A stretch of 64,000 nt of DNA. It comes from Turicibacter bilis. Lineage in GTDB: Bacteria; Bacillota_I; Bacilli_A; MOL361; Turicibacteraceae. The notes beneath the pieces were generated by a model. The model saw nothing but the letters and a program-made list of their open reading frames with translations. It had not been told where the DNA came from and did not search any database. Position 1 is the first letter of the stretch, and every line of letters starts with the position of its first letter. The translations under genes and the position numbers were made by a program. Shown here piece by piece: positions 55,898 to 64,000 of the stretch. The stretch covers positions 1,279,001 through 1,343,000 of the forward strand of contig NZ_CP071249.1 of assembly GCF_024499055.1 (NCBI RefSeq), in the 5' to 3' direction.

Positions 55898-56761
55898 TCA
55901 ATATTCATTACTATTAAAATATTTTTTAAAGGCCATTAACGACTTAATATTATTTTGATAAACATATCGACTTTTGGCATGTGCGTTCTTTGAAATAGAA
56001 TCAACTGTACTGCTATGATCATGAATAAATTGAATTGCTGGTTGATAATACATTGGAATATTGGCACGAAGACATCGTAATGATAAAAAATCTTCTTCTA
56101 AATACATGAATGTAGATGGATGAAATGGTAAAGGATATCTATCAATAAAATCCTTTTTGAATAAGATGACACTACCATGAATTTTACCAACAATCGCCTC
56201 ACTTGAGATTTCTAACTGTTGTTTTTTTGCTTTTCGATTTGTTAAATAAGTTAAGCAATAAATTGCTAATCGGTGTAAATAATAATCTAAATAAAGCGTA
56301 TTCAAAATAACATAAATTCGATAAATCATCGTCATATAGAAAATATAAAAATTAGAATATTGAATAGTTGGTAACGGATTTTGATGTTCGTTAGTATCGA
56401 TCCGAATAATATCTGGCCCTACTACTGCATAAGGTAACTTTAATATGTCCGAAGTGAGAGGTGTTTTGAGATAAATATCATTATTCATCACAATTAACCA
56501 ATCATAATTGTGATATTGATTAACATATTCTACACCGTAATTATTTCCGTTTGCAAATCCTAGATTTTTAGGTGTCTGGATTACAGTTACATGAGAAGTC
56601 TGTTCATATTTTTGTTTTATCCTCTGATAAGCATCATTTGTTGAACAATTATCAACTACAACAATTTGATAATCGACCTTCGTATTTAATTCGATATGCT
56701 CAATACATTTAACTGTCTTTTCATATAAGTTATACTGTAGGATAACATAACTAACCTTCAT
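55898..56761 (-). CDS. GT2 glycosyltransferase (rhamnosyltransferase-like)
   Basis: About 287 residues. VSYVILQYNLYEKTVKCIEHI, IVVVDNCSTNDAYQ, LGFANGNNYGVEYV and WLIVMNNDIYLKT follow the WbbL/RfbF-like GT2 pattern, in which the DxD is replaced by NND. MYLEEDFLSLRC is the catalytic-base loop. The ATG at 56761, with TAGGAGA upstream, overlaps the previous gene by 11 nt. Rhamnose is a plausible donor given the adjacent rfb operon. Confidence 0.87.
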   Translation of the reverse strand: MKVSYVILQYNLYEKTVKCIEHIELNTKVDYQIVVVDNCSTNDAYQRIKQKYEQTSHVTVIQTPKNLGFANGNNYGVEYVNQYHNYDWLIVMNNDIYLKTPLTSDILKLPYAVVGPDIIRIDTNEHQNPLPTIQYSNFYIFYMTMIYRIYVILNTLYLDYYLHRLAIYCLTYLTNRKAKKQQLEISSEAIVGKIHGSVILFKKDFIDRYPLPFHPSTFMYLEEDFLSLRCLRANIPMYYQPAIQFIHDHSSTVDSISKNAHAKSRYVYQNNIKSLMAFKKYFNSNEY

Positions 56762-57725
56762 AGCTTCTCCTACTTTCATTTACATACTTCATAATAAACA
56801 CTCGATATAAAAATGGAAGATGTAAGATTATGAAGAAGATAATTTGATAATGTAACGTTCGAACCTTCATGTATTTAAAGAAGTTTGCAAAGTGAAAATT
56901 TATAAACCTCGTTTTCTTTAAAGAATCAACATATGTTGCATATTCTTCTACCGCTACTTGGTCCTTTAAAAAAGTTTTAAATACCTCAATTCGATTCAAA
57001 CGATTTTTAATGGCTTCTATTCGAAGATTTTCAATATACATCAACTTTTCTCGGAAACTCTTCTCTTTTAACGGTGAATACGCATCCGTATTCGTAACAC
57101 TATTCGTGTGTATTCGATATTGATTAATTGTTTTGTCGATATAATAAATTCCATGATTCTCAACGGCTTTAAAAGCTAAGTACCAATCATAAATAAACGT
57201 ACGAGATAAAGTTGGTACTGGGAATAACTGCTCCTTTAAGCGAGCATTGACTAGCATATTACGTCCAGGAATAATATTATCTTCAAATAATAAATATGGA
57301 ACTTTGACATCAATATTTCGAACATACGGTCGATTCGAGACTACATGATTAAATTGATCAATATAACTTGATTTACCATATACAATATCGACATCTTTCT
57401 TAATAATTGCTTGATATAAATCTTTTAATTGATTTGAATTCCAAATATCATCTTGATCTGCAATCGAAAAGAAAGGTGCTGTCGATAAATTAATGAGCTT
57501 CATAAAATTTTGATTGTAGCCTAAATTTTGATCATTTACATGTAGACTAATTCTAGAATCCTTATTCATATATTCTTTAATAATCTCAACTGTATTATCT
57601 GTTGACTGATCATCACAAACAATCAAATTAAACTCTTTAAACTCTTGATTAAGAATACTTTCAATTTGTTGAGAGATATACTGTCCCCCATTATAGGTTG
57701 CCATCAAAATATCAATTTTAGACAA
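56751..57725 (-). CDS. GT2 glycosyltransferase (rhamnosyltransferase-like)
   Basis: About 324 residues. KIDILMATYNGGQYISQQIESILNQEF, LIVCDDQSTDNTVEII and FFSIADQDDIWNSNQL (DQDD) are typical of RgpB/RfaB-type rhamnosyl- or glucosyltransferases. TTG at 57725 with GAAGGTG seven bases upstream is the likely start; earlier in-frame ATGs at 57779 and 57749 lack ribosome sites. It lies directly downstream of the second rfb operon. Confidence 0.86.
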   Translation of the reverse strand: MSKIDILMATYNGGQYISQQIESILNQEFKEFNLIVCDDQSTDNTVEIIKEYMNKDSRISLHVNDQNLGYNQNFMKLINLSTAPFFSIADQDDIWNSNQLKDLYQAIIKKDVDIVYGKSSYIDQFNHVVSNRPYVRNIDVKVPYLLFEDNIIPGRNMLVNARLKEQLFPVPTLSRTFIYDWYLAFKAVENHGIYYIDKTINQYRIHTNSVTNTDAYSPLKEKSFREKLMYIENLRIEAIKNRLNRIEVFKTFLKDQVAVEEYATYVDSLKKTRFINFHFANFFKYMKVRTLHYQIIFFIILHLPFLYRVFIMKYVNESRRSYEG

Positions 57726-57800
57726 GCTTTCACCTTCTAACTCACTCATATATGAAAAGAATAATGATTTTAAAATCATTATTTCTTTTCATTTTACTGT

Positions 57801-58640
57801 TTAAATTAATTTAAGATAATGAGCTAATGCCTCTTGCCATGTTGGTAATAAGTTAAATCCATTAGCTTTTAACTTTGCTTTACTCATACGACTATTCATC
57901 GGGCGTTTCGCTGCTGTTGGATATTGATCCGTGGTAATTGGATTTGTTTTGACTTCAATCCCACTTTGTTTAAAGATTTCATTCGCAAATTCATACCATG
58001 AGCATGTTTCTTCATTCGTCGCATGATAGATGCCATATTTATCGGTCTCCATCATATCGACTAATAAGGGTGCTAAATCGGCTGTATACGTTGGTGATCC
58101 GACTTGATCGTTGATGATATTTAGTTCATCACGTTCTGATCCTAAACGACGCATCGTTTTGATGAAGTTGTTTCCGTTCACACCGAAGACCCATGAAATA
58201 CGAACAATATAGTATTTTTCTAATAAGGTTTGAACGTATTGTTCCCCTTTTAATTTACTTGCACCGTATACGTTGATTGGATTAGGAAGATCAGTTTCCA
58301 CATACTCTCCCTCTTTTGTTCCATCAAAAACATAATCCGTACTAATATAGATTAATTTGACATCTAGTTCTTTGGCACATTCTGAAATGACTTTGACTGC
58401 TTCAGCATTAATTTGGTAACAAGTCTCTACCTCTTCTTCAGCTTTATCTACCGCTGTATAAGCGGCACAGTGAATGATAGCCTCTGGTTTTAAGTTCATG
58501 ATAAAGGTACGAATCGCTTCATTATCCATTAAGTCCATTTCATCACGGTCAACCCCAATGGGCTGATGACCGCGTTTTTCTAAATCTTTAACAACGTCAT
58601 ATCCTAATTGACCTTTAACTCCTGTGACTAGTACTTTCAT
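57801..58640 (-). CDS. rfbD: dTDP-4-dehydrorhamnose reductase (copy 2)
   Basis: 279 residues. Same motifs as copy 1 (GVKGQLGYDVVKDLEKRG, TDYVFDGTKEG, YGASKLKGEQYV). It differs at scattered positions, for example VFDGT where copy 1 has VFNGT; most family members have D there. It ends operon 2, and glycosyltransferases follow. Confidence 0.95.
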   Translation of the reverse strand: MKVLVTGVKGQLGYDVVKDLEKRGHQPIGVDRDEMDLMDNEAIRTFIMNLKPEAIIHCAAYTAVDKAEEEVETCYQINAEAVKVISECAKELDVKLIYISTDYVFDGTKEGEYVETDLPNPINVYGASKLKGEQYVQTLLEKYYIVRISWVFGVNGNNFIKTMRRLGSERDELNIINDQVGSPTYTADLAPLLVDMMETDKYGIYHATNEETCSWYEFANEIFKQSGIEVKTNPITTDQYPTAAKRPMNSRMSKAKLKANGFNLLPTWQEALAHYLKLI

Positions 58641-59668
58641 TAGCGATCACCATATTGTTTTTCAAAGTAGTTTTGGTATTCTCCTGAGATGATATTTTCC
58701 CACCATTGTTTATTGTCTAAATACCACTCAATCGTTTGTTGGATCCCTGTATCGAAGTTATACGTTGGTTTCCATCCTAATTCATTTTCTAATTTTTGTG
58801 GGTCAATCGCATAACGTAAGTCATGTCCTGGGCGATCTTTCACGTAAGTAATTAATGATTCAGGCTTATTTAAGGCTTTTAAGATGGTTTTAACAACTTC
58901 TAAGTTGGTACGTTCGTTGTGTCCACCAACGTTGTAAACTTCTCCAACTTTACCCTTGTGTAAAATTAAGTCGATGGCTGCACAGTGATCATACACGTGT
59001 AACCAGTCACGAACGTTCTCTCCATTTCCGTAAACCGGTAATTGCTCATCATTTAATGCACGTGAAATCATTAATGGAATTAATTTTTCTGGGAAATGGT
59101 AAGGTCCATAGTTATTTGAACAACGAGAAATCGTGATTGGTAATCCAAATGTACGGTGGTAAGCGAAAACTAATAAGTCAGCTGATGCCTTTGAAGCTGA
59201 GTATGGACTTGATGTGTGTAATGGTGTTTCTTCTGTGAAGAATAAATCTGGGCGATCTAACGGTAAGTCTCCGTATACTTCGTCTGTTGACACTTGGTGA
59301 TAACGTTCTACGCCATAAGCACGAGACGCATCCATTAACACTTGTGTTCCTAAGACATTGGTTTTGATGAAGATTTCTGGATCTGTCACTGAACGGTCTA
59401 CGTGAGATTCTGCCGCAAAGTTCACGACGATATCGAACTTTTCTTTTTCGAATAAATTGAAGATAAAGTCACGATCGGCGATATCTCCTTTAACGAATTT
59501 GTAGTTTGGTTTCCCTTCAACTGGTTGACATGTTTCTAAGTTTCCTGCGTAAGTTAACGCATCTAAATTAACAATCATATAGTTTGGGTATTTATCTACC
59601 ATGTAATGAACAAAGTTTCCACCGATAAATCCGGCTCCACCTGTCACTAAAATCTTTTTATCCATCAT
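58640..59668 (-). CDS. rfbB: dTDP-glucose 4,6-dehydratase (copy 2)
   Basis: 342 residues with all catalytic features of copy 1 (STDEVYGDL, YSASKASADLL). Only a handful of residues differ. Many synonymous third-base differences show that the two operons have diverged for some time rather than being a fresh duplication. Confidence 0.95.
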   Translation of the reverse strand: MMDKKILVTGGAGFIGGNFVHYMVDKYPNYMIVNLDALTYAGNLETCQPVEGKPNYKFVKGDIADRDFIFNLFEKEKFDIVVNFAAESHVDRSVTDPEIFIKTNVLGTQVLMDASRAYGVERYHQVSTDEVYGDLPLDRPDLFFTEETPLHTSSPYSASKASADLLVFAYHRTFGLPITISRCSNNYGPYHFPEKLIPLMISRALNDEQLPVYGNGENVRDWLHVYDHCAAIDLILHKGKVGEVYNVGGHNERTNLEVVKTILKALNKPESLITYVKDRPGHDLRYAIDPQKLENELGWKPTYNFDTGIQQTIEWYLDNKQWWENIISGEYQNYFEKQYGDR

Positions 59669-60249
59669 TACTTGCTCTCTCCTTCATAGACAAACGGTAA
59701 ATCTGTTAATTCTTTTAATGTCTTTTGTTTTTTATCTTTTTCTGATAATAAAAGTTCCTCAATTCCTTCTAATGGCCATTCAATCGCTACGTCAACATCA
59801 TTCCAAAGTAACCCGCTATCGTATTCTGGAGCATAGAAGTCCGTACATTTATAGTTAAATACCGCTTCATCAGATGTCACGACAAATCCATGAGCGAATC
59901 CTTCTGGCACATAGAATTGGCGTTTATTTTCAGCACTTAAGTAAACACCTTCCCATTGTCCATACGTTGGAGATCCCTTACGTAAGTCAACGGCAACATC
60001 CCATACTTCACCTTGAGTGACACGTACTAATTTTCCTTGCGTGTGTTTCGTTTGGAAGTGTAGCCCACGTAAAACACCTTTACGCGATTTTGATTCGTTA
60101 TCTTGAACGAACGTCATCGTTAAGCCTGCTTCAGCGAAGTCTTTTTGGCTGTAACTTTCCATAAAATAACCACGCTCATCTCCGAATACTTTTGGTTCAA
60201 TAATATATAAATCTGGAATTTTAGTTGCGATAAAATTAAAGTTTCCCAT
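59668..60249 (-). CDS. rfbC: dTDP-4-dehydrorhamnose 3,5-epimerase (copy 2)
   Basis: 193 residues. VFGDERGYFMESYSQ, GVLRGLHFQ, PEGFAHGFVV and YKCTDFYAPEYDSG are intact. The region around residues 160-170 differs most from copy 1. It overlaps both neighbours by one base. Confidence 0.95.
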   Translation of the reverse strand: MGNFNFIATKIPDLYIIEPKVFGDERGYFMESYSQKDFAEAGLTMTFVQDNESKSRKGVLRGLHFQTKHTQGKLVRVTQGEVWDVAVDLRKGSPTYGQWEGVYLSAENKRQFYVPEGFAHGFVVTSDEAVFNYKCTDFYAPEYDSGLLWNDVDVAIEWPLEGIEELLLSEKDKKQKTLKELTDLPFVYEGESK

Positions 60250-61118
60250 TAAATCACCTCATTTGCGATTTTCACTAAGTATTGTCCGTATTCTGTTTTC
60301 AATAATGGCTGTGCCAATTCTAACAATTGTGCTTTTGAAATGTAACCTTTACGATATGCAATTTCTTCTAAACATGAGACATATAACCCTTGACGTGTTT
60401 GAACCGCCTCAACATAATTCGCTGCATCTAATAATCCACGGTGAGTTCCTGTGTCAAGCCAAGCCATTCCACGTCCGAATAATTCGACTTTTAATTTTCC
60501 ACGACGTAAATATTCATTATTAATATCTGTGATTTCTAACTCACCACGTGGAGACGGCTGAATATTTTTCGCGATTTCAACCACATCGTTATCGTAAAAA
60601 TATAACCCTGGAACTGCATAATTTGATTTAGGTTCTGCTGGTTTTTCTTCAATCGATAACACATTGAAGTCTTGGTCAAATTCAACGACTCCAAACGCTG
60701 TTGGATCACTCACATGATAACCAAAGATAGTTGATTCTTCACGTTCAACTGCTTTTTGAAGACGTTCTGTGAATCCATATCCATGGAAAATATTATCTCC
60801 TAAAACTAAAGCAACTTTATCATCTCCGATAAATTCTTCTCCAATGATGAACGCCTCTGCTAGTCCATTTGGTTGATCTTGAATTTTGTATTCAATATTT
60901 AATCCTAAATGAGCCCCATCTTCTAACAATTCTTGGAATAATGTAATATCACGTGGTGTTGAGATGATTAAAATATCTTTAATTCCTGCTAACATTAACA
61001 CTGATAATGGATAGTAAATCATTGGTTTATCGTAGATTGGCAACGCTTGTTTTGAAACTGATTTCGTAATTGGGTATAGGCGTGTTCCCGATCCGCCTGC
61101 TAATATAATCCCTTTCAT
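60249..61118 (-). CDS. rfbA: Glucose-1-phosphate thymidylyltransferase (copy 2)
   Basis: 289 residues starting [23 protein letters not shown]; its ATG confirms the start chosen for copy 1. It follows the large GT2 gene by one base (stop 61120), so operon 2 is cotranscribed with that gene, unlike copy 1, which has its own upstream gap. Confidence 0.95.
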   Translation of the reverse strand: MKGIILAGGSGTRLYPITKSVSKQALPIYDKPMIYYPLSVLMLAGIKDILIISTPRDITLFQELLEDGAHLGLNIEYKIQDQPNGLAEAFIIGEEFIGDDKVALVLGDNIFHGYGFTERLQKAVEREESTIFGYHVSDPTAFGVVEFDQDFNVLSIEEKPAEPKSNYAVPGLYFYDNDVVEIAKNIQPSPRGELEITDINNEYLRRGKLKVELFGRGMAWLDTGTHRGLLDAANYVEAVQTRQGLYVSCLEEIAYRKGYISKAQLLELAQPLLKTEYGQYLVKIANEVI

Positions 61119-61119
61119 T

Positions 61120-63246
61120 TTACTTACCTACCTTTTTTATTTGAATCTGTTCACTATATAATGATAAATTATCATTATAGAATGGATCTCTCGATAAATA
61201 TTGTGGCCATTTATCTTTCATATACTTCGTCTCCTTTTGGAAACGTGCTACTTTTTCTGGAGTATCCTCATGTCCTCTAGATTTTGACTCATGATGATAA
61301 GCTTCTACTTGTGGAAGAATTACATTATAATAACCTGACTGTAAAAGCTTAATATTAAAGTCAACATCATTAAATGCAACCTCTAATTTTTCATCTAATC
61401 CACAAACTTCAATAAAATTATCTTTACTTACCATTAAACAAGCCGCTGTTACTGCTGCATAATTATAAGGAACCACTAACCTATTATAGTAGCCAAAATC
61501 ATTTCTCTCGGCATACTTCTGTAAGTGTCCAGCTACTCCTCCAATACCTAAAGTGACTCCACAATGTTGTACAGTATTATCTGGATACAATAGCTTAGCA
61601 CCAACTGCACCAATATGTGATTGTTGACAGTATCCCAACATTAATTCAATCCAGTTGGGAGTAATAATCTCAATATCATTATTTAATAAAATCAGATATT
61701 CTCCACTCGCAACGTTTACAGCATCATTATTAAGTTTTGAGTAATTAAACTTAATATTATTATCCATTACCTTAAAGTTTGTATATTTTTCTTTGTACTC
61801 TTTAAATAGTTCAAATGTTTTGGACTCACTACTATTATTATTTACAACAATAATTTCAAAATTACTATATGTTGATTTATTATATATTGAATCTAAACAA
61901 ACTTTTAATACATCAGCATAATCTTTAGTTGGAATAATAATTGATACCTTATCCTGTTTAATTACATCATAATCTACTGAATAAACCATTCCGACTTGGT
62001 TTACATGCCCCAACAATCCGCGTCGCTTTAATGCATCTTTAATAGCCTTTTCTCCTGCATAATATGCATAATCTTTATGACTCATATTTTTTGCTGTTGA
62101 TGTATCAAGTGTTCTCCAATGATAAAGAACTTTAGGAATATGATAAATATTATTTGTTTTTTCTGTTATTCGTAAAAATAAATCATAATCTTGAGCACCT
62201 TCATATCCTAAATTAAATCCTCCCACTTCCTTCACTAAACTTCTACGAATTACTGTGAAGTGACAAATATAATTCATTGATAATAATGTTTCTGGTGACC
62301 AGTCAGGCTTAAAATGTGGATCAAACCTTATTCCATTTTCATCAATTTTATCTTCATCTGTATAGATTAAATCTAGTGCTTGATTTTCATTTAATTTTTT
62401 AATTACTTCTTCTAAGGCAGTTGGAGCTAATTCATCATCATGATCTAATAAAGCAATATAATCTCCAGTGGCCATCTGTAAGGCATCATTAGAAGCTGCT
62501 GAAATATGACCATTTACTTCTCGAGTATAATACTTGATTCGACTATCCTCTTGAGAATATTCTTCCAATACCTTTATAATATTTTTATTCGGTGAGCAGT
62601 CATCAACAATACATAATTCCCAATTATTATATGTCTGATTAATTACAGAGTCTAAACATACACGTAGCCATTTTTCAGGAACATTGTAAACTGGTACTAA
62701 AATAGAAATTTTAGGTTGATAACTATATTTAACTTTTGTGTGGTGAATGTATTGCTCTTGTTTTAAAAACATCTGATATTGTGCATTCAAATCAATTTTT
62801 GTCTCTGAATAGCTTTTTGGTCCATGTAAAAACAGTCCAACTGTATGCTTAATAGCCGCTAAAACTCCATACTGACTTGAATAGGTTTTAAAGTGATAAA
62901 GACTTTTTGAGTTAAAAATTGCGAAACGATTAAAAAGTTTAATCTTAGTTGATTTTTTCTTCTCATCATCTAGGAACTCTAATGTAATATTTGATACACT
63001 TTTAGCGAAGTTAGCTTCTAAACTAAATCCAATATCGTTTCTCTCGATATTAAAATGGTGAGCTACATCTGCACGTTTTATTTTTTGAATTTTATATTCA
63101 GTACAATACTTATTACTCACTTTAATTTCAACATCTGAAGCAGAAAATGCCCATCCAGTGATAACTGCTCTTTTTTGTTCTCTAAAATACTCTACATTAT
63201 CAATATGAAATTGAATGGGATAATGCCCACTATTAACTTTAAACAT
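61120..63246 (-). CDS. Tandem-domain GT2 glycosyltransferase
   Basis: 708 residues. An N-terminal accessory domain of about 170 residues ([24 protein letters not shown]...) precedes two GT2 domains. The first has [35 protein letters not shown] and [13 protein letters not shown]; the second [30 protein letters not shown] and [11 protein letters not shown]. Such proteins (RgpF/WbbL-like fusions) make rhamnan-type chains by adding two residues alternately. AAGGGAG precedes the ATG, and rfbA follows directly, so rhamnose transfer is likely. Confidence 0.88.
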   Translation of the reverse strand: MFKVNSGHYPIQFHIDNVEYFREQKRAVITGWAFSASDVEIKVSNKYCTEYKIQKIKRADVAHHFNIERNDIGFSLEANFAKSVSNITLEFLDDEKKKSTKIKLFNRFAIFNSKSLYHFKTYSSQYGVLAAIKHTVGLFLHGPKSYSETKIDLNAQYQMFLKQEQYIHHTKVKYSYQPKISILVPVYNVPEKWLRVCLDSVINQTYNNWELCIVDDCSPNKNIIKVLEEYSQEDSRIKYYTREVNGHISAASNDALQMATGDYIALLDHDDELAPTALEEVIKKLNENQALDLIYTDEDKIDENGIRFDPHFKPDWSPETLLSMNYICHFTVIRRSLVKEVGGFNLGYEGAQDYDLFLRITEKTNNIYHIPKVLYHWRTLDTSTAKNMSHKDYAYYAGEKAIKDALKRRGLLGHVNQVGMVYSVDYDVIKQDKVSIIIPTKDYADVLKVCLDSIYNKSTYSNFEIIVVNNNSSESKTFELFKEYKEKYTNFKVMDNNIKFNYSKLNNDAVNVASGEYLILLNNDIEIITPNWIELMLGYCQQSHIGAVGAKLLYPDNTVQHCGVTLGIGGVAGHLQKYAERNDFGYYNRLVVPYNYAAVTAACLMVSKDNFIEVCGLDEKLEVAFNDVDFNIKLLQSGYYNVILPQVEAYHHESKSRGHEDTPEKVARFQKETKYMKDKWPQYLSRDPFYNDNLSLYSEQIQIKKVGK

Positions 63247-63263
63247 ATTTGCAACTCCCTTTT

Positions 63264-64000
63264 TTAAAAACCTTCTTCCAAAATCTCAATTTGAAATAAT
63301 ATTTGTTTTATTCCCTTTAAATCCGTATTTTCTATAATTAAATAAGGGTCATCATCTAAAAATCCAAATAAATTATGATATATGAACTTTGCATTAGATT
63401 TACAATCATTTACTCTAACTACATGCTCTTTTTCCTCAAATATCAGTTTAATTTCATTTAATAAAAAAACAATTTTAGATTCTGCAAAATCCACTCGCAA
63501 TCTTTCTATATTTGGTGTTTTCGTCAAATCAATTAATACTTTTCCATTCTCGTCTAAGTCAAAAACTATTATTTCGTCTTCACTAAACCCTCTCCCAGAA
63601 TCTAAGTAAAGTTTTCTAATTTTTTTAGTAACTGCTATTTCCTTTTGAGATATTTGTTCTTGTTGAATTCTAATTTTTTCAACATCTTTCTTAAGTAATA
63701 AGTCATTAAATAGTGAAATTATTCTATCAACTTTTCTTAATGTCTCATCAAATTTATTTTTATCACAATTAAAACAAGCTGTCATATCTTTATTGACCGA
63801 TTGGCATAAGTCTTGATTCGAAGAAATAAAAATAAATTTTCTATAATTTTCACTTGAAATATCATTCATATATATTTCATTATTATAAAAAGTATTAATT
63901 AAGTTTTCACAATCAGTATCAATTCCCTCTACTTGCCATAGATAATAATTTATTGTTTCCCATATCTCAAGTGATCCTTGTTCAAAAACAAAATAATTCT
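63264..64000 (-). CDS. Hypothetical protein, 5' end outside the window
   Basis: The frame runs from the right edge without a stop to 63264, at least 245 codons. An in-frame ATG at 63869 lacks a ribosome site, and upstream codons (FVFEQGSLEIWETINYYLWQVEG) look coding, so this is the C-terminal part of a longer protein. It includes a charged helix (DLLLKKDVEKIRIQQEQIS) and a beta-rich end. I do not recognise it; it is 17 bp upstream of the tandem GT2 gene and may be polysaccharide-related. Confidence 0.6.
   Translation of the reverse strand, partial: NYFVFEQGSLEIWETINYYLWQVEGIDTDCENLINTFYNNEIYMNDISSENYRKFIFISSNQDLCQSVNKDMTACFNCDKNKFDETLRKVDRIISLFNDLLLKKDVEKIRIQQEQISQKEIAVTKKIRKLYLDSGRGFSEDEIIVFDLDENGKVLIDLTKTPNIERLRVDFAESKIVFLLNEIKLIFEEKEHVVRVNDCKSNAKFIYHNLFGFLDDDPYLIIENTDLKGIKQILFQIEILEEGF

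Larger units (their letters stand above)
57801..61118 (-). repeat. 3.3-kb direct repeat, copy 2 (rfbACBD)
   Basis: Same order, orientation and total length as 36072-39389. Recombination between the copies would remove the intervening cluster 2 genes and leave one rfb operon. Confidence 0.9.

Noticed and set aside
1-64000. tRNA or rRNA genes
   Set aside because: I saw no cloverleaf arms with GTTCGA-type T loops or conserved rRNA blocks.

Overview
The window is AT-rich DNA with Bacillota-type gene content: CpsC/CpsD-type capsule regulators, a LytR-CpsA-Psr protein, strong AGGAGG ribosome sites and tight minus-strand operons. Turicibacter or a relative is a plausible guess, but that is inference. 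Almost every gene is on the minus strand; the exceptions are galU, its relic, the IS21 genes and some mobile-element remnants.

Region 1 (1-4.5 kb) is a small defence or accessory island. It holds a partial Cys-rich ORF, two diverged copies of a hairpin RNA-like element downstream of a PemK/MazF-like toxin gene with no visible protein antitoxin, the last 12 codons of a second glmM with its own terminator, and a PtuA-PtuB pair (Septu anti-phage system).

Region 2 (4.5-10.8 kb) is the most striking part. It carries glmS and glmM, which make glucosamine-6-phosphate and glucosamine-1-phosphate for UDP-GlcNAc. glmM is cut by six short hairpin elements: four are exactly 58 nt (family A) and two are 121 and 124 nt (family B). 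Removing exactly these six pieces restores one uninterrupted 445-codon GlmM reading frame. glmS carries a 120-nt family B element plus an apparent 42-nt hairpin insert that is itself split by a complete 2.4-kb IS21-family element. All family A and B copies lie in the sense orientation, the copies differ mainly by changes that keep base pairing, and all three family B copies sit at TTA^GA on a codon boundary. I recognise no known element class that does this.

Region 3 (10.9-31.5 kb) is exopolysaccharide cluster 1, read leftwards from a leader at about 31.7 kb. It contains a PglF/EpsC-type dehydratase, a PglC/EpsL-type priming transferase, an acetyltransferase, an aminotransferase, a Wzz/BY-kinase pair, many glycosyltransferases, an EpsG-like polymerase, a pyruvyltransferase, a Wzx flippase and an FrhB-like iron-sulfur protein. 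It also contains broken pieces: a nonsense-interrupted glycosyltransferase, a gene relic and an accessory scar at 20.2-21.0 kb.

Region 4 (32-39.4 kb) holds galU, an LCP ligase, a second flippase and a dTDP-L-rhamnose operon (rfbA-C-B-D).

Region 5 (39.7-64 kb) is exopolysaccharide cluster 2. It has its own CpsC/CpsD pair, a WbaP-type priming transferase, UDP-glucose dehydrogenase, a DUF1972 rhamnosyltransferase, a Wzy, glycosyltransferases, a secreted glycoside-hydrolase-like protein, IS30 and galU relics, and a second, nearly identical rfbACBD operon. The two rfb operons form about 3.3-kb direct repeats around about 18.4 kb of polymer genes. Internal terminators between cpsD and the priming transferase, and in the cluster 1 leader, suggest processive antitermination control.
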